DNA from: Phycisphaerales bacterium UBA1926
Lineage (GTDB): Bacteria > Planctomycetota > Phycisphaerae > Phycisphaerales > UBA1924
Direction of reading: 5' to 3'
Assembly: GCA_002337215.1 (NCBI GenBank)
Contig: DDFO01000014.1
Location: 127,145-134,368, forward strand
DNA length: 7,224 nt
Each line of letters begins with the position of its first letter. Position 1 is the stretch's first letter. The translations under genes and the position numbers were made by a program. Positions 5,437 through 7,224 of the stretch are shown piece by piece. The notes under the pieces are model-generated. The model saw only the letters and a program-made list of their open reading frames with translations, searched no databases and was not told where the DNA came from.

Positions 5437-5618
5437 GAAAAAAGTCTTGCGTGGCTGCGTGAGAACGCGAATTGGTCTGCGCTCATGACTTGAGCGTCGG
5501 CCGCGTGAGGATACGCGGCGGGCACCTGACGCGGGGCCGTCCCGGAGCGGGCGGTGAGCGATCGGTTGCTTTTCGACGCATCCATTGGATATCTGATTCG
5601 GAATGAAGGGGCTCTACC
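5437..5618. promoter_or_regulatory. Divergent intergenic region between trmD and the dockerin-type gene
   Basis: This 182-nt region should carry promoters for both genes. Two adjacent perfect hairpins are present: CGCTCA at 5480-5485 with TGAGCG at 5491-5496, and GCCGCGT at 5500-5506 with ACGCGGC at 5513-5519. For the plus-strand gene, TTGCTT at 5566-5571 and GATATC at 5588-5593 are a weak -35/-10 pair with 16-nt spacing. AAGGGG at 5606-5611 is a Shine-Dalgarno seven bases before the ATG at 5619. No equivalent ribosome site is visible before trmD. Confidence 0.45.
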
Positions 5619-6407
5619 ATGAAGGTTTCGCTGCGCACACTCGTCGCTGTTGGTTCGGTCGTTGCGGTTTCTGGTCTCGCGTCCGGCGGGAGCAGTGACG
5701 GTGAGTTGCTTTATGACATTGATTTCTCGGAGCCGTTCCACACGTTCGGCGACTTCGTTTCGCTGGATACCGGGCCGGCGGTTCGGCAAGGGTTCAGCGG
5801 GTATTTCCTCACGGACCCCGCGGACGAGGCACAGGTCGACGGTGTGTTCGATCTGCGTTCGATGACCGACGGCGTCGGGATCTTCCCGAACAACGCACAG
5901 GCGTTGATGGAACTCGAAAACTCAAACGGTGTCTCGGCCGCGGACTACGACATCTACACGCTTGAGTTCGACGCGTCCTTCATCGGCGAGTCGGGTCTGA
6001 CAGTGTTCTTCGATGCGCCGGCGATCAATCGGTTCTATATGGGATCGGGCTTCCCTGACGCGAGCGTTGGTGTGATCACCTATGGGTCGGGTCCGACGGC
6101 GTTGCCCGAGCTCGCGCCGTTCACGCTCGGCGAGCTGCTCAAGGTGCGCGTGGATTACAACACCGTTGCTCAGCGTTGGCGGATCGAGATCGACGGCGAG
6201 GTCCTCTACCAGGGACCGGTGCAGAACGAAATCGTGAGCCCCGAGTGGATCCGGTTCTCCGCGTCGGCGGGGGCGGTCGTTGACAACGTCAAGATCTCGG
6301 GCTCATTCATCGACTGCGGCGACGCCGACCTGAACGACGACGGGATCCTTGATCTTCAAGACATCAGCGCGTTCGTGACGGCATTCACGTCTGGCTGCAT
6401 GAATTGA
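5619..6407 (+). CDS. Exported protein with C-terminal cysteine-bracketed dockerin-like motif
   Basis: A 262-residue exported protein of no assigned enzymatic function. Residues 1-23 form a signal peptide (MKVSLR, a Val/Ala core, ending LASG). The body (about 30-228) is acidic and rich in beta-forming, aromatic residues, with FRIE/ID and DNVKISG-like strands near its end (RWRIEIDG at 187-194, VVDNVKISG at 220-228). This resembles a concanavalin/LamG-like sandwich, but I cannot confirm the family. The C-terminus is distinctive: Cys233, then ADLNDDGILDLQD at 236-248, a Ca-binding EF-hand-like loop with acidic positions 237, 239, 241, 245 and 248. AFVTAF at 251-256 and Cys260 follow, two residues from the end. 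Such 'GC-type dockerin' tails are common on exported proteins of Phycisphaerae and are presumed sorting or anchoring signals. AAGGGG lies seven bases before the ATG. A strong hairpin terminator follows. Confidence 0.82.
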   Translation: MKVSLRTLVAVGSVVAVSGLASGGSSDGELLYDIDFSEPFHTFGDFVSLDTGPAVRQGFSGYFLTDPADEAQVDGVFDLRSMTDGVGIFPNNAQALMELENSNGVSAADYDIYTLEFDASFIGESGLTVFFDAPAINRFYMGSGFPDASVGVITYGSGPTALPELAPFTLGELLKVRVDYNTVAQRWRIEIDGEVLYQGPVQNEIVSPEWIRFSASAGAVVDNVKISGSFIDCGDADLNDDGILDLQDISAFVTAFTSGCMN

Positions 6408-6436
6408 CCGCGACGAATCGAATGGACTCTCTTATG

Positions 6437-6470
6437 CGGCCGGGGTGCGATGGTGCCCCGGCCGTTCTTG
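6437..6470 (+). terminator. Intrinsic terminator of the dockerin-type gene
   Basis: CGGCCGGGG at 6437-6445 and CCCCGGCCG at 6456-6464 form a perfect 9-bp stem with a 10-nt loop that can shrink by further wobble pairs. TTCTTG follows. It begins 30 nt after the stop codon of the plus-strand gene. Confidence 0.8.
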
Positions 6471-6496
6471 CGCGCGGACCGGGGAGAGCGTTCAGT

Positions 6497-6534
6497 CGCA
6501 AAGAAAAACGCCCCGGGCTATGACCCCCGGGGCG
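6497..6534 (-). terminator. Intrinsic terminator of rpsP
   Basis: On the minus strand CGCCCCGGG (6534-6526) and CCCGGGGCG (6517-6509) form a perfect 9-bp stem around an 8-nt loop. It is followed immediately by TTTTTCTTTG, the best T tail in the window. It ends rpsP transcription about 126 nt after the stop codon, so rpsP is not cotranscribed with trmD. Confidence 0.88.
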
Positions 6535-6659
6535 CGTCTTGTTCCTACCCGATCGCGGTGGAGTCGCCCTTGCGGACGCGGGCCTCTCGGCCCTCCGCGC
6601 TCTCCTCCGACGACTCGGTGGAGCCGTCAGTGATTCCGTGGCGGCTCGGCCGCCTGGGC
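6535..6659 (-). other. Structured 3' untranslated region of rpsP
   Basis: The 125 nt between the rpsP stop and its terminator contain no recognisable gene. On the minus strand they can fold into GAGCCG/CGGCTC (6647-6642 with 6626-6621). Closer to the terminator is a GGGCC-GAGA-GGCCC tetraloop stem extended by GCGGA/TCCGC across a 3-nt bulge. A GGAGGAG purine stretch lies between them, but no start codon with a plausible product follows it. Confidence 0.4.
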
Positions 6660-7224
6660 TTATTCCTCGGCGGGAGCTTCTTCGGACTTCTCGGCCTCAG
6701 CAGCGGCGGCCTCTTCGGCAGCCTTCTTCTCGGCCTCGGCGGCGTCGGCCGCCTTCTTGGCGTCGTCGACCTTCTTGAGCTCATCGCGGGCCGCCTCGGC
6801 ATCGGCGAGGGCCGACTCAGCGACGGCGACGCGGCCCTGGCTGATCGCCCGCTTGGCGGCGGCGACGGCGGCGGTCGCCTTCTCGATCAGGCTGTCGGTG
6901 TCGGCGTCGGAATCCTTGGCGAGTTCTTCGAGCGTCTTGAGCGCTTCCTGCGCCTTGGCGTGGGCCTGCTTGCAGGTGACGCGGTTGCGGTCCTTCTCGC
7001 GGCCGGCTTCCCAAGCGGCCTTCATCTTCTCGTCGAGGAGGCCGTGGTTGCCGAGCATGTCCATCATGGTGTCGCTGGGCTGGGCGCCTCGGGAGAGCCA
7101 GTCCTTGATGCGGTCTTCCTTCAGAAGGAGACCCTGCTCGCCTTCCTTGGCCATGGGGTTGTACCAGCCGAGGTTCTCGACGACCTTGCCGTTGCGGCGG
7201 GTGCGGATGTCAATGGCGTTGATG
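6660..7224 (-). CDS. rpsP: 30S ribosomal protein bS16 with long C-terminal extension (5' end outside window)
   Basis: Ribosomal protein of the 30S subunit body, bound to 16S rRNA and needed for assembly. The reading frame is open through the right edge; 187 residues are visible and about 19 N-terminal ones are missing. The visible part begins INAIDIRTRRNGKVVENLGW, followed by YNP and later WLSRGAQPSDT at visible residues 42-52, both hallmarks of bS16. The core ends near visible residue 63. A tail of about 124 residues follows, longer than the entire usual protein of 80-90 residues. It starts with a basic stretch (AGREKDRNRVTCKQ), then becomes helix-forming and Ala/Lys/Glu-rich, and ends in EEAPAEE. 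The internal ATG at 7154 is only a methionine inside YNPMAKEG, not the start. It has its own strong terminator; trmD, usually downstream, is separated by a plus-strand gene. Confidence 0.95.
   Translation of the reverse strand, partial: INAIDIRTRRNGKVVENLGWYNPMAKEGEQGLLLKEDRIKDWLSRGAQPSDTMMDMLGNHGLLDEKMKAAWEAGREKDRNRVTCKQAHAKAQEALKTLEELAKDSDADTDSLIEKATAAVAAAKRAISQGRVAVAESALADAEAARDELKKVDDAKKAADAAEAEKKAAEEAAAAEAEKSEEAPAEE

Noticed and set aside
4552..5493. A 313-codon plus-strand frame over trmD
   Set aside because: Antisense shadow of an unmistakable TrmD on the minus strand.
6545..6802. Small Arg/Pro-rich minus-strand frame running past the rpsP stop
   Set aside because: It is a frame-shifted shadow of the bS16 tail; its last 20 residues look more protein-like but no start or ribosome site supports a separate gene.
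6660..6960. Possible fusion of a second ribosomal protein (bS20-like) to bS16
   Set aside because: The Ala-rich helix has a similar flavour to the end of bS20, but the characteristic HKNKAARKKSRL region is missing, so composition alone explains it.
1..7224. CRISPR arrays, transposases, attachment sites, tRNA genes
   Set aside because: No spaced direct repeats, transposase motifs or tRNA-like T-loop sequences were seen on either strand.

Overview
The window looks like a high-GC bacterial chromosome of the Planctomycetota, most likely Phycisphaerae. Three things suggest this: a secreted protein ending in a C-terminal dockerin-like EF-hand motif bracketed by two cysteines, a ribosomal protein bS16 with a very long Ala/Lys/Glu tail, and an rpsP-trmD neighbourhood that has been broken up. 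The placement is inference from protein features; there is no rRNA gene in the window to confirm it. No mobile element, tRNA, rRNA or CRISPR array was seen.

Layout. Positions 1-1840 hold two minus-strand genes running leftward out of the window: a LegB-type sugar-nucleotide 4,6-dehydratase (C-terminus cut off by the window edge) and, upstream of it, a CBS-domain sugar-phosphate nucleotidyltransferase of the PtmE type. Together they look like the start of a nonulosonic (legionaminic) acid pathway for decorating surface glycans. Positions 1841-2286 form a divergent intergenic region with a perfect 20-bp palindrome. Positions 2287-4606 hold three plus-strand genes: a secreted YceI-family lipid-binding protein, an unknown protein with about ten membrane segments, and a YjbQ-family protein. 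The YjbQ gene is flanked by two near-identical 20-nt hairpins that probably act as terminators.

Positions 4657-5436 encode TrmD (tRNA m1G37 methyltransferase) on the minus strand, convergent with yjbQ. Positions 5619-6407 encode the plus-strand exported dockerin-type protein. The window ends with minus-strand rpsP (bS16), whose N-terminal codons lie beyond the right edge. Between the convergent dockerin-type gene and rpsP lie two back-to-back intrinsic terminators, one for each strand.

The genes do not form one functional unit. The leg-type pair is a pathway fragment, rpsP and trmD are housekeeping genes separated by an inserted secreted-protein gene, and the middle genes are probably transcribed singly, given the hairpins between them. 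In sampled lines the plus strand carries far more G than C over both plus- and minus-strand genes, up to at least trmD, so the skew probably reflects replication direction rather than coding direction.
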